In this document: piece by piece, positions 1 through 8,704 of the stretch
Layout of the letters: each line of letters begins with the position of its first letter
How positions within the stretch are numbered: the stretch's first letter is position 1
Assembly: GCA_018822545.1 (NCBI GenBank)
Contig: JAHJKA010000033.1
Location: 28,208 to 92,207 of the forward strand
Source of the DNA: Pseudomonadota bacterium
GTDB lineage: Bacteria > Desulfobacterota > Desulfobulbia > Desulfobulbales > SURF-16
Length of the DNA stretch: 64,000 bases
Direction: 5' to 3'
The notes under the pieces: model-generated
Told to the model about the DNA's origin: nothing
Seen by the model: only the letters and a program-made list of their open reading frames with translations
Databases searched by the model: none
Position numbers and translations under genes: made by a program

Positions 1-2
1 AC

Positions 3-392
3 CATGTTGCGGCCCTACAGGATCGTGATGGACAGGCCCTGGACGGCTTGCAGTACCTGTTGCGCAAGATGACAAGCGACAAGCTGCCTGAGCGCGCCAT
101 GTTCGTGGTTGATGCCGGTGGTTTCCGGACAAACCGGCGGTCAGAGCTTGAAGAACTTGCCGTGCGCCTGGCTGACGAGGTAAAGGAGCTCAGTGTTACT
201 CGTACCATCCCCCCCTTGAATCCTTCGGAACGGCGGATCGTCCACATGATGCTCCAGGATGACAACACGATCCGCAGCCGGAGTGTGGGCAGCGGGTTGT
301 TTAAAAAAATTCTGATCTACAAGCCGGGCACCCAGCGTCCTCGGTCACCGAGCCGTAAACGGGGGAGTCGTTCCCGCCCTCCCCGTAAGTAA
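3..392 (+). CDS. jag: Jag/KhpB-like RNA-binding protein, C-terminal part (5' end outside window)
   Basis: The reading frame is open from the first bases of the window, so this is the C-terminal part of a longer protein. The first visible residues (DGQALDGLQYLL) look like the end of a KH-type domain, followed by an R3H domain with the Arg-x3-His signature in SERRIVHMM. The tail is very basic (Arg/Ser/Pro/Lys), as expected for an RNA-binding protein. In many bacteria jag follows yidC and precedes mnmE, which is the order here. A strong terminator follows. The family is linked to RNA binding and cell-envelope homeostasis; the exact role here is unknown. Confidence 0.85.
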   Translation, partial: HVAALQDRDGQALDGLQYLLRKMTSDKLPERAMFVVDAGGFRTNRRSELEELAVRLADEVKELSVTRTIPPLNPSERRIVHMMLQDDNTIRSRSVGSGLFKKILIYKPGTQRPRSPSRKRGSRSRPPRK

Positions 393-419
393 GGGTGGGT
401 AGTACATGCCGCAAAGATC

Positions 420-461
420 AAGGCGTAGAAACTTTTATAATAGTTTCTACGCCTTTTTTTT
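420..461 (+). terminator. Rho-independent terminator after jag
   Basis: A perfect 12-13 bp stem (AGGCGTAGAAAC paired with GTTTCTACGCCT) closes a 10-base loop and is followed by a run of T. It separates the jag transcript from mnmE. Confidence 0.9.
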
Positions 462-550
462 ATGCGCAATATGCTAAGAGAAAATAATTTCCCCCCATAT
501 TCTGCGTGCCCTTCGCGGTCTTCGAGGTTAAGATAAATCTCCCTTAACCT

Positions 551-1957
551 TTGAGCCATGTCCTTATGATTGACCACCCTCAGGAACCCACCATTGCCGC
601 CATTGCCACCCCCCCCGGACCGGGAGGTATTGGTGTTATCCGGATAAGCGGCAGTCTGGCTCGGCCGCTGCTTGTCTCCATCTTCCATCCCAAGAACAAG
701 AATAAAAAACTGCGGAGCCATCAGCTCACCTATGGTTTTATCCGGGATCCGCAAACAGGATCCATGCTCGATGAGGTCCTTGCTGTCTATATGCAGGGGC
801 CTAAGACCTATACCCGTGAGGATGTGGTTGAGATTCATTGCCATGGCAGCTATCTGGTTTTGAAGGGGGTTCTGGCACTGCTTCTTAAGGAAGGCGCACA
901 GCTTGCTGCGCCGGGGGAATTCACCAAACGTGCTTTTTTGAATGGCCGGATTGATCTGACCCGCGCCGAGGCGGTAATGGAGCTTCTTGAGGCTAATACC
1001 CCAGCCAGGGTCGATATGGCCCGAAATCAGCTGGGCGGTGGCCTCCATGCAACCATCATGGCTATCCGCAACCAGCTCATGGTCTGCCGCGGCATTATCG
1101 AGGTTGCCATTGATTTTCCGGATGAGGATGTTGAGATTATTAATCCCCAGGCCATGTCCGTGCAGATCAACGAGAATGTCCTTGCGCCCCTGGCAACGTT
1201 GATCAATGATGCCGACAAGGGCAGGATTTATCGGGACGGCATTTCCGTTGTCATTCTTGGCCGACCCAATGTCGGCAAATCAAGCTTGTTAAACAGCCTG
1301 CTTCGTGAAGAAAGGGCCATTGTCACCCCCGTACCCGGTACCACCCGTGATACCATTGAGGAAATGTTGACCATCCACGGTATGCCGGTGCGTATTGTTG
1401 ACACAGCCGGGATCAGGGATCAGGCCGAGGCTGTGGAAGAAATTGGTATTGAACGGGCCCGGGCCAAGCTCGGGGAGGCGGACCTGGTTCTCTTTCTGCT
1501 GGATGCCACCTGTGGCATCACCCCTGATGATGAGAAGCTGCGTAAGGCCCTCCCTGCAAAACCTGTGTTGTATGTGGTTAATAAAATTGATATTGTAGAA
1601 GATTATAAGGTGGACGTTTTTCAGGAAAAGCTTGCTGGTCAGCCTGTGGTCTCTATCTCTGCGAAAAAAGGAGATTATATAGATACCCTGGAGCAGGCGG
1701 TGTACGATCTTGTTTGCGGCGGTGAAGAGTGGGACCCTGGCCACGGCGTCGTGCCCAACGTGCGGCATCGGGCAGCCCTTGAAAAGGCGCGGGAGGCTGG
1801 TTGCCGCGTTCTTGACGGGATTGCGGAGGGTCTTCCTGCCGATCTTGTTGCCATAGAACTACAGGCCACCCTTGATCATCTCGGTGATATCATAGGTGAA
1901 ACCACCACGGAAGATGTCCTTGATATGATTTTCCAACAATTTTGTCTCGGGAAATAG
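551..1957 (+). CDS. mnmE: tRNA uridine-5-carboxymethylaminomethyl modification GTPase MnmE
   Basis: MnmE works with MnmG to modify the wobble uridine (U34) of certain tRNAs. The N-terminal folate-binding region begins TIAAIATPPGPGGIGVIRISG. The G domain has a P-loop (GRPNVGKSS, about residues 237-245), DTAGIR as the switch motif and NKID for guanine recognition. The protein ends in the family's C-terminal Cys-x-Gly-Lys (FCLGK), whose Cys is catalytically important. The first in-frame start is TTG at 551; an ATG at 566 would remove five residues and is equally plausible, since neither has a clear ribosome binding site. Length (about 465 residues) is normal. The next gene starts one base after the stop, so the two are probably co-transcribed. 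Confidence 0.95.
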   Translation: MSHVLMIDHPQEPTIAAIATPPGPGGIGVIRISGSLARPLLVSIFHPKNKNKKLRSHQLTYGFIRDPQTGSMLDEVLAVYMQGPKTYTREDVVEIHCHGSYLVLKGVLALLLKEGAQLAAPGEFTKRAFLNGRIDLTRAEAVMELLEANTPARVDMARNQLGGGLHATIMAIRNQLMVCRGIIEVAIDFPDEDVEIINPQAMSVQINENVLAPLATLINDADKGRIYRDGISVVILGRPNVGKSSLLNSLLREERAIVTPVPGTTRDTIEEMLTIHGMPVRIVDTAGIRDQAEAVEEIGIERARAKLGEADLVLFLLDATCGITPDDEKLRKALPAKPVLYVVNKIDIVEDYKVDVFQEKLAGQPVVSISAKKGDYIDTLEQAVYDLVCGGEEWDPGHGVVPNVRHRAALEKAREAGCRVLDGIAEGLPADLVAIELQATLDHLGDIIGETTTEDVLDMIFQQFCLGK

Positions 1958-1958
1958 G

Positions 1959-3482
1959 ATGGCAACATCGCAGAAAGCCTCTAAAAATGAAAAACCGGAT
2001 CCACGTCTTGTTTTTTTAAAGAAGATAGCTTTCTTTACGCCCTTTGACGATCATGAGCTTAAGCAGCTGCTTTCCTTGAGCCGCTGGCTCAAGGTTCCCC
2101 CCTTTACCCATATAATTAAAGAAAATACCACGGACAGGGTTCTGTATATCCTTGTCTATGGCACGGTCTCAGTTTTTAAGACAGTAGGCGATGGTGAGGT
2201 GGAGCTTTCCACTTTGAGCCCAGGTGCCACCTTTGGTGAGATGGCAATGATAGCCGAGACCAAGAGAACAGCTGGTGTTCGTACCCTCACCGATGCCTAT
2301 ATTCTCATGGTGGAGCCGGAGATTCTTAATCATGCCAATGTCTTTCTCCAGCTGAAATTTTATAAACGATTTTGCGAGATACTGGTCCAGCGCCTGGTGG
2401 ATGCCAACAAGAAGATGGCTGGGGCGGGCAAGGTTGAGCCGGCCGCTGTTCAGAAGGTGGAGAAGAAAAAGGCTGTTTCTGAAAAGATAAAAGCAAAAAG
2501 GTTGCCGGTTGATAAACCTCAGCAGCCCTCGGAAAGCTCCTTGCAGCTCGTTGTGTCTGCCAGTGAGCTGCCTGCCATCCCCCTGCCGCGAACGGTGGCC
2601 AAGTCCAGGATGCAGAGGCGGGTGCAGTCGAATCTGGAACTTGCTATCAATCCTGCCGTATCCTCTTTGCTTGCCAGTTTTCTGGTGGGCGATTGTGAAG
2701 ATACCAGGCGTTTCTCAGAACTTATCGGTCTTGATCCCTTTTTGGCAGCCAAGGTTCTGCAGGTAGCCAACTCCTCTTTTTATCGGCGATCTACCGAAGT
2801 CAGTTCCGTGGCCCATGCCTTGGTTACCGTGGGTATTAAAAATGTCCAGGAAGTGGTGTCAGAAGAGCTGGAAAAGGGCGGCAGGCATGATGCTTTTAGT
2901 GGCTTTAATCATCTGGCCCGGTCTTTCTGGCGACATTCGGTGGTGGTAGGCCGCATTGCCGAGCTGTTGGCTGAGGTGGTTCGGGTCCATACCTACGAAG
3001 ATATCTATCTTGCCGGTTTGCTCCATGATATCGGCATGCTCTCCCTGGACCTTCAGGAGCCTGATTTTTATCCACAGCTACAACGCGTTGGTTTTCTAGA
3101 TAGTATTTCCCTCTGTGAGGCCGAGTACCAGTATATGGGCGCCGATCATTGTCAGGTCGGCTATTATCTGGCCGAGAAGATGGGGCTTCCCAAGGCCTTT
3201 TTGGATGCGGCGAAATTCCATCATCATCCGGAACGGGCCAAGGAGCATCTTCTTATTGTCGCCCTGGTTGCCCTGGCGGAACTTTTTGCCGTGCAAAGGG
3301 GGATAGTTGTCGGCTGCACCGAGAACGCCGCTAAAACCAGTATTGATGAATCGTTTGCTTGGATTTTGCTCACTGAGCAGCAAAAGGCCTTTATGAATGT
3401 GGATGTCGGAGGTTTTATCCACGAGTTTCAACAGGAACTCGATCGCTCCTGGGCCAATATTGTTGGCGATATGTCGTTGTGA
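1959..3482 (+). CDS. Cyclic-nucleotide-binding-domain plus HDOD-domain signalling protein
   Basis: Residues about 25-120 form a cNMP-binding-like beta roll, including the segment FGEMAMIAETKRTAGV at the phosphate-binding cassette position. A Lys-rich, low-complexity linker (about 150-200) leads to an HDOD domain (about 215-400) with NPAVSSLLASFL and LLHDIGMLSLD. HDOD proteins are degenerate HD phosphohydrolase relatives that usually act as regulatory scaffolds. The combination suggests a ligand-sensing signalling protein, but ligand and target cannot be read from the sequence. It starts one base after the mnmE stop. Confidence 0.8.
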   Translation: MATSQKASKNEKPDPRLVFLKKIAFFTPFDDHELKQLLSLSRWLKVPPFTHIIKENTTDRVLYILVYGTVSVFKTVGDGEVELSTLSPGATFGEMAMIAETKRTAGVRTLTDAYILMVEPEILNHANVFLQLKFYKRFCEILVQRLVDANKKMAGAGKVEPAAVQKVEKKKAVSEKIKAKRLPVDKPQQPSESSLQLVVSASELPAIPLPRTVAKSRMQRRVQSNLELAINPAVSSLLASFLVGDCEDTRRFSELIGLDPFLAAKVLQVANSSFYRRSTEVSSVAHALVTVGIKNVQEVVSEELEKGGRHDAFSGFNHLARSFWRHSVVVGRIAELLAEVVRVHTYEDIYLAGLLHDIGMLSLDLQEPDFYPQLQRVGFLDSISLCEAEYQYMGADHCQVGYYLAEKMGLPKAFLDAAKFHHHPERAKEHLLIVALVALAELFAVQRGIVVGCTENAAKTSIDESFAWILLTEQQKAFMNVDVGGFIHEFQQELDRSWANIVGDMSL

Positions 3483-3559
3483 TGCCCTCAATGCACTGTC
3501 CTCTCATTCCCGGGGTGCTGCTATGAGCCCTCGCCCTGGACTTTAAACCCCTCGGAAAA

Positions 3560-4087
3560 ATGTCGACTAAAAAACTTATCTTATCTCAAGAAGAAATTGC
3601 CCGCCGAGTTGCTGAGTTGGGTCGGGAAATTAGTATGTTCTATCAAAAACGGCCCCTGGTTCTGGTCGGGGTCTTAAACGGGGCGTTTATCTTTATGGCT
3701 GATCTGGCCCGTGCCCTCACCATTGACGTGGAAATTGATTTTGTCCGGGTGGCGAGCTACGGGAAGGCATCTACCTCCTCAGGGGCCATTGCTCTGCGCA
3801 AGGATGTGGAGATTGATCTTTGCGACAAGGATGTCCTGCTTGTTGAGGATATTATCGACACGGGCCGTACCCTGGCCTGGCTCAAGACATTTTTCCAGGA
3901 CAAAGGGGCGGCATCGGTCCGGATATGTGCTCTTATTGACAAGAAGGAACGGCGCCAAGTTGAGATCAATGCCGATTACAGCGGTTTTACCGTGGAAGAA
4001 GGTTTTTTAGTTGGCTATGGCCTGGATTGCGCTGAGCAGTTTAGAAATCTTGGGGCGGTCTACCATCTTGAAAATCCACCTGTCTAG
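3560..4087 (+). CDS. hpt: Hypoxanthine phosphoribosyltransferase
   Basis: This cytoplasmic purine-salvage enzyme transfers the phosphoribosyl group of PRPP to hypoxanthine (and often guanine). The PRPP-binding loop VEDIIDTGRTL lies at residues about 95-105, preceded by the conserved VGVLNGAFIFMADL segment and followed by the base-recognition region LLVGYGLD near the C-terminus. At 175 residues it matches the usual family length. It lies 77 bases downstream of the HDOD gene with no terminator visible, so it may be read from the same transcript. Confidence 0.93.
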   Translation: MSTKKLILSQEEIARRVAELGREISMFYQKRPLVLVGVLNGAFIFMADLARALTIDVEIDFVRVASYGKASTSSGAIALRKDVEIDLCDKDVLLVEDIIDTGRTLAWLKTFFQDKGAASVRICALIDKKERRQVEINADYSGFTVEEGFLVGYGLDCAEQFRNLGAVYHLENPPV

Positions 4088-4202
4088 GTTGGCTGGCCTT
4101 TACAGTGGCTGAACTCCTTGACTTTACGTCAGGATTGTCGTATTTAAACAGCCACAGCTGAGATAAAATAGGGTGATTTTGTTCAAGAACAAGAGAGGGG
4201 GG

Positions 4203-5021
4203 ATGATGCGGGAAAAGACACGGGCAGTCATGCTGTTGTGTTCATGCCTTCTCGGGTTCCTGACCCCAGTTTTTGCCGCGGAGCCTGAGCCCCCCGTCGG
4301 TCATCTCGACAATGCAGCCCTTGCCCAGATTTTTGATTTTGCCCATCTTGTCGATTGCCGAAGCCGCTTTGAGTATGATGTCCTGCATATGAAAAATAGT
4401 GTTCATATTCCAGTGGCGACTATGCTGAGGGATGATCTCGAGCGCTTGCGGGATAAGGATCTCACCAAGCCCATCGTTTTTTATGGTAACGGCGAGGGTT
4501 GCTCTGAAAGTCGGGCCGCTTTCATGCAAGCAGGAAGGTGGGGGTTTCAAAATATTTTCATGTATCGTTCTGGGATATTCAATTGGGCCAAAGAACGGCC
4601 GGAAACGGTTCTTTTTTTTGGCGAGATTCCGGGGAGTGTCGCTCAGCAGCGGTTGTTTACTCTTGGTCACTACCAGGAAAAGTGTCTGCCTGCCAGGCAG
4701 TTTCTCCTCGCCGTTCAGCAACCTGGTGTCATGGTTGTTGACATTCGGGACGTGGCAGAGCGTCAGAGTTTCTCTATCGAACTGCCAAACCTGCAACATT
4801 ACTCCATCGACCACCTGGTGAAACTGATCAAGGGCGGGAGCCGCAAGGTAGCTGGAAAAAAGATGTATATTCTTGATAGTTGCGGGATGCAGTCACAATG
4901 GCTGCAGTATATTCTTGATGATCACTATATTGACTATACCTTCTTGGAAGAGGGTATTGTGGGATGGCGGCAGTCTGGTCTTGACAGGTTCGGCGCCATG
5001 CCGAGTGGGGACAAACTGTGA
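4203..5021 (+). CDS. Exported rhodanese-like protein with two rhodanese-type halves
   Basis: ATG at 4203 is preferred over the upstream GTG at 4173 because AAGAGAGGGG lies just before it and it opens a clean signal peptide (MMREKTRAVMLLCSCLLGFLTPVFA). The first half has the rhodanese pattern: VDCRSRFEYDVLHMKNSVHIP, then FYGNGEGCSESRAA and GFQNIFMYRSGIFNW. Related proteins normally have Cys at the second position of that loop (YCNG); here it is Gly, so thiosulfate sulfurtransferase activity by the usual Cys is doubtful. A second, more diverged half (VMVVDIRDVAERQSF) follows. The stop overlaps the GTG start of the next gene (GTGA), suggesting translational coupling to a sensor kinase and perhaps a periplasmic accessory role. 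That role is inference. Confidence 0.75.
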   Translation: MMREKTRAVMLLCSCLLGFLTPVFAAEPEPPVGHLDNAALAQIFDFAHLVDCRSRFEYDVLHMKNSVHIPVATMLRDDLERLRDKDLTKPIVFYGNGEGCSESRAAFMQAGRWGFQNIFMYRSGIFNWAKERPETVLFFGEIPGSVAQQRLFTLGHYQEKCLPARQFLLAVQQPGVMVVDIRDVAERQSFSIELPNLQHYSIDHLVKLIKGGSRKVAGKKMYILDSCGMQSQWLQYILDDHYIDYTFLEEGIVGWRQSGLDRFGAMPSGDKL

Positions 5022-8000
5022 GAAGTCTCCCTATTCAGCATAAACTCTTTGTTGCTTTTTCTCTTGTCGCCCTTTTGGGCGGTGTCATTGCCTTGCTGAA
5101 TCTGGTCAGTGCCAAACAACTGTCAAAGGGCGTGTCCTCCATCGGTCATAACCTGGACAAGGTGCAGTCCATTATGGTTATCCATGACCATGTCCAGACA
5201 ATTATGGCTGACGAGATGCGCCTGTTAAGCAGGGATCTTTCCCGGGCTGAAAGAGCAGTCCAATATGGTCTGTTGGATGAAAGCTTTGCAACTCTTGAAA
5301 AGAAACTGCGCAGCTACGAGGCCTTGGTCAAGGAGCAGGAGGAAAAGCAGTTTGTCGCCCTTTTTTATGAGCAATGGCAGAAATGGCGGCAGGAAGGAGA
5401 AGCGTACATCGGGCTTTGTCGGCGTCTCGATAATACGGATATTCTTGATCCCCTCAAATTTCAAAACACCTTGTTTCAAAGAAAAGAAGAGGCCTATCGC
5501 TGGGTAATGGCCTTGAATGAGGCCATCAGTAATGAGGCTGTTTTTACAGGGGTATTGAGTGAAAAGGAAGGGGAGCTTGGTAAATGGCTTTTTGGACTTT
5601 CGTCAGAAAACAGCTCCCTGGCCGTTGCCATCGGTAAGGCCAGGAAGCCCTTAGGCAATCTCTATCATTCCGCTCGGAAGATTAACCGTCTCCTTGCCGA
5701 TGACCGGGCACATATTACAGATATGCTCGCTGCCGTTTTTGAAAGTGAGACCTTGCCTGCCAAAGAGGAGCTCTTTGCGGCCTTGGATTTGATGGTTTAT
5801 GAGGCAGACAAGGCCTCTGCTATCTATGGTCTGATGGCTGCTAAGGTGGATGATCTGTCCCGCCATTTTTCGGAGATAAATACAAATCTTAAGTTATTAA
5901 CCGCTTTAAACAGTAAGCAGGCAGCCTCCATTGTTGCCGGTGGCAGCAAGGAGATGAGTTTAAGTAATAGAGTGTCTCTGGTGGCTTTGCCCGTGGGGAT
6001 TTTCACTATATTTTTGCTTGCGGTATTACTGGGAAAATTTATAACCCGACCTCTGATAAATCTGCATAGGGTCATTGAGAAATTTATGATAACAGGGGAT
6101 TTTTCCTGCAGGGTCGAGGTTGTCGGCAACGATGAAGTTGCCCAGGTTGGCCGTTCTTTCAATGATATGGTGGCTCGACTTCATTTCTACTATCAGGAAC
6201 TGGCAGAAAAGAATGAGTCACTTGCTGAGGCCCAGGAGGAATTGAGTCGTGCTAATGATGAATTGGCCCAGGCCAATGAAGAATTGGGTACGGCTAACGA
6301 GGCGCTTACGTTCCGTAGCCATTCACTGGAAGACAATGTTCAGACTCGGAGCCAGGAGTTAGATTCGCAGCAGGGGGAAATGGCTGAGCTCAATGCCCGG
6401 TTGTGGGAAAGCAATGATAAGCTCTCTTTGAAAAATGAGGAGCATCGTGCCACCCTTGCCCAGTTACGAGAGGCCAAAGCGGTTGCTGAGGCAGCCGACA
6501 AGGCCAAGTCCGCTTTTCTTGCCAATATGAGTCATGAGATCCGGACGCCGATGAACGCCATCATCGGCCTAACCAGTCTGGCCCTCAAGCAGGAGGTTTC
6601 TGCGAAGGTTTATGATTACCTTAATACGGTGAGAAAATCGGCCAGGGGCCTCTTGGTAATTATTGATGACATCCTTGATTTCTCGAAAATTGATGGCGGC
6701 CATCTTGAACTTGAAGAAATTAATTTCAATCTGCACGATGTCCTTGATAACCTCAAGGCTCTGTTTGGCCAGCGAGCACTGGAAAAGAATCTCGAGTTTG
6801 AAGTACATATCGGCGAGGAAGTGCCTCTTCACCTTATTGGCGATCCGCTTCGTCTGGGTCAGGTGCTGATTAACCTCATGGGTAATGCTCTTAAATTCAC
6901 CCAAAAAGGACAGGTGACCGTTGAGGTTGCTGTGCAGGAGAGCAGGGGGAACGAGGTTGATCTGCTTTTTACCGTGTCAGACACGGGGATAGGTATTGAT
7001 GAAAGTCATCAGGACCTGCTGTTTGAGGCTTTTTCTCAGGTTGACGAATCCATATCCCGCCAATTCGGTGGTACAGGGCTCGGCCTTGCCATCAGTAAGC
7101 GGATCGTCGAGCGTTGCGGCGGGCAAATATGGCTGGAGAGTGTTCCCGGACGAGGTTCTGCTTTTCATTTTACATCTCGATTTGAACGGCAGGGCCATGC
7201 TGAGCTTCCTGACCGCTATAAAGACATTTTTGCCGGTAGTCGCGTGTTGGTGGTTGATGACAACAAGATGTTTCGCCACTTTATGGCCAAGATGTTCACC
7301 TCTTTTTGCTTTGAGGTGGAAACTGCTGAAACCGGTGAGCATGCCCTGGATAAATTACGGGAGATGGCCGGCCTGCGGGCCCTGCCCCATATAATTCTCC
7401 TCGACCAGGCCATGCCTGGGATGGATGGTTTAAGCCTGATCAAGATTCTGGGCAAGGAAGCGGATTTTGCCCAAATTCCCATTGTCATGATCTCAGCGGA
7501 TGGGCAGGATATTGATTTGCGGCGGCGGGCTGGTGAGGTTGGCGTCAAGGCAGTGTTGAGTAAGCCGGTGAAGAGAGAGCTTCTCCTCTCCTGCCTTGAA
7601 AGGTTGTTGCACACTGAGGATACCGGTGTTAGTGGAGAAAAAATTTCAAGCGGATCAATGGATATCTTGGTCGGTAAGCGAGTTTTGCTGGTGGAAGATA
7701 ATTCCATCAACAGACAGGTTGCCTCTGAGCTTTTGGTGAATGCAGGGATAGAGGTCGTCACGGCCGAAGACGGTGAAGAGGCCCTGACCAAAGTTGGAGA
7801 AGGCTTTGCTGCTGTGTTGATGGATGTCCAGATGCCTAAGATGGATGGTCTGGACGCAACCAGACGGATTCGGCAGCGCCCGGAATTGACAAAACTGCCA
7901 ATCATTGCCATGACCGCCCGCGCTATGAAGGGTGATAGGGAAAATTGTCTGGCCGCTGGGATGAATGACTATATCGCTAAACCCATTGATGCGGAAGCAC

Positions 8001-8704
8001 TTTACCAGATGTTGCGAGATGTTTTTCATGGGGGGTTAAAAGGGGGTGCAATATGTCCTGTATCCGAGGTGCTGCCTGGCAACGATTTCGCAATTACCGG
8101 AATTGATGCCGACCGGGCCCTGCGCCGGATCAATAATAATCGGACGTTGTACCGCAAACTTCTTGCTGAATTTGCCAGGGACAATAAGAACCTCATTGAG
8201 GATATAAATTCTTATTTCCAGGCCGGTGAGATACAAAAAGTCATTCATATCGTCCACACCTTAAAAAGTGTTGCTGGCAATATCGGGGCTCACGCCCTGC
8301 AGGAGGCGGCTGGTTCCATTGAGAAAGCCCTGCGCCAGGAGGCGAAGATATCGGCAGCCCAGCTGTCCGGTTTGGAAAACTGTCTGCATGAGGTGCTTGA
8401 AGGAGTGCAGCGCTCTCTGGGGCAGGCCTCAGCTGAAAATTTACTGACGGATGCTGAAACCGTTTACCCACTGCCGACGGGTAAAGAGTTGCAAGAAATG
8501 CTGATTGTTTTACATGCTCACATAGAGGCAAATACACCAAAGGCAGAAAAATACCTCCAGGAATTACCGCGGTATGCGAGCAGTGATTTTGAGGAGGGTC
8601 GCAAAGTGATTTTGGCAAGTCTTGAGCAGTTTGATTTTGAGGCGGCCAAAACTTCCCTTTTGCGCCTTGCTTCACAGATAGGGGTAAATCTCGATGGCAC
8701 TTAA
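5018..8704 (+). CDS. Hybrid sensor histidine kinase (2TM-HAMP-HisKA-HATPase-REC-REC-Hpt)
   Basis: A 1228-residue membrane sensor. TM1 is near the N-terminus (about 10-30) and TM2 near 318-340, enclosing a roughly 290-residue, mainly helical periplasmic region. HAMP (341-395) and a long Glu/Ala/Asn-rich coiled coil (about 395-500) follow. HisKA has FLANMSHEIRTPMNAIIG with the phospho-acceptor His near residue 506. The ATPase has an N box (NLMGNALKFT) and G boxes (DTGIGI, GGTGLGLAISK). Two receiver domains (about 740-860 and 885-1005) each keep the Asp (LLDQAMPGMDG, LMDVQMPKMDG). The Hpt domain has HTLKS near 1079. The start is GTG, overlapping the rhodanese gene by four bases. Its output is unknown. 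Confidence 0.93.
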   Translation: MRSLPIQHKLFVAFSLVALLGGVIALLNLVSAKQLSKGVSSIGHNLDKVQSIMVIHDHVQTIMADEMRLLSRDLSRAERAVQYGLLDESFATLEKKLRSYEALVKEQEEKQFVALFYEQWQKWRQEGEAYIGLCRRLDNTDILDPLKFQNTLFQRKEEAYRWVMALNEAISNEAVFTGVLSEKEGELGKWLFGLSSENSSLAVAIGKARKPLGNLYHSARKINRLLADDRAHITDMLAAVFESETLPAKEELFAALDLMVYEADKASAIYGLMAAKVDDLSRHFSEINTNLKLLTALNSKQAASIVAGGSKEMSLSNRVSLVALPVGIFTIFLLAVLLGKFITRPLINLHRVIEKFMITGDFSCRVEVVGNDEVAQVGRSFNDMVARLHFYYQELAEKNESLAEAQEELSRANDELAQANEELGTANEALTFRSHSLEDNVQTRSQELDSQQGEMAELNARLWESNDKLSLKNEEHRATLAQLREAKAVAEAADKAKSAFLANMSHEIRTPMNAIIGLTSLALKQEVSAKVYDYLNTVRKSARGLLVIIDDILDFSKIDGGHLELEEINFNLHDVLDNLKALFGQRALEKNLEFEVHIGEEVPLHLIGDPLRLGQVLINLMGNALKFTQKGQVTVEVAVQESRGNEVDLLFTVSDTGIGIDESHQDLLFEAFSQVDESISRQFGGTGLGLAISKRIVERCGGQIWLESVPGRGSAFHFTSRFERQGHAELPDRYKDIFAGSRVLVVDDNKMFRHFMAKMFTSFCFEVETAETGEHALDKLREMAGLRALPHIILLDQAMPGMDGLSLIKILGKEADFAQIPIVMISADGQDIDLRRRAGEVGVKAVLSKPVKRELLLSCLERLLHTEDTGVSGEKISSGSMDILVGKRVLLVEDNSINRQVASELLVNAGIEVVTAEDGEEALTKVGEGFAAVLMDVQMPKMDGLDATRRIRQRPELTKLPIIAMTARAMKGDRENCLAAGMNDYIAKPIDAEALYQMLRDVFHGGLKGGAICPVSEVLPGNDFAITGIDADRALRRINNNRTLYRKLLAEFARDNKNLIEDINSYFQAGEIQKVIHIVHTLKSVAGNIGAHALQEAAGSIEKALRQEAKISAAQLSGLENCLHEVLEGVQRSLGQASAENLLTDAETVYPLPTGKELQEMLIVLHAHIEANTPKAEKYLQELPRYASSDFEEGRKVILASLEQFDFEAAKTSLLRLASQIGVNLDGT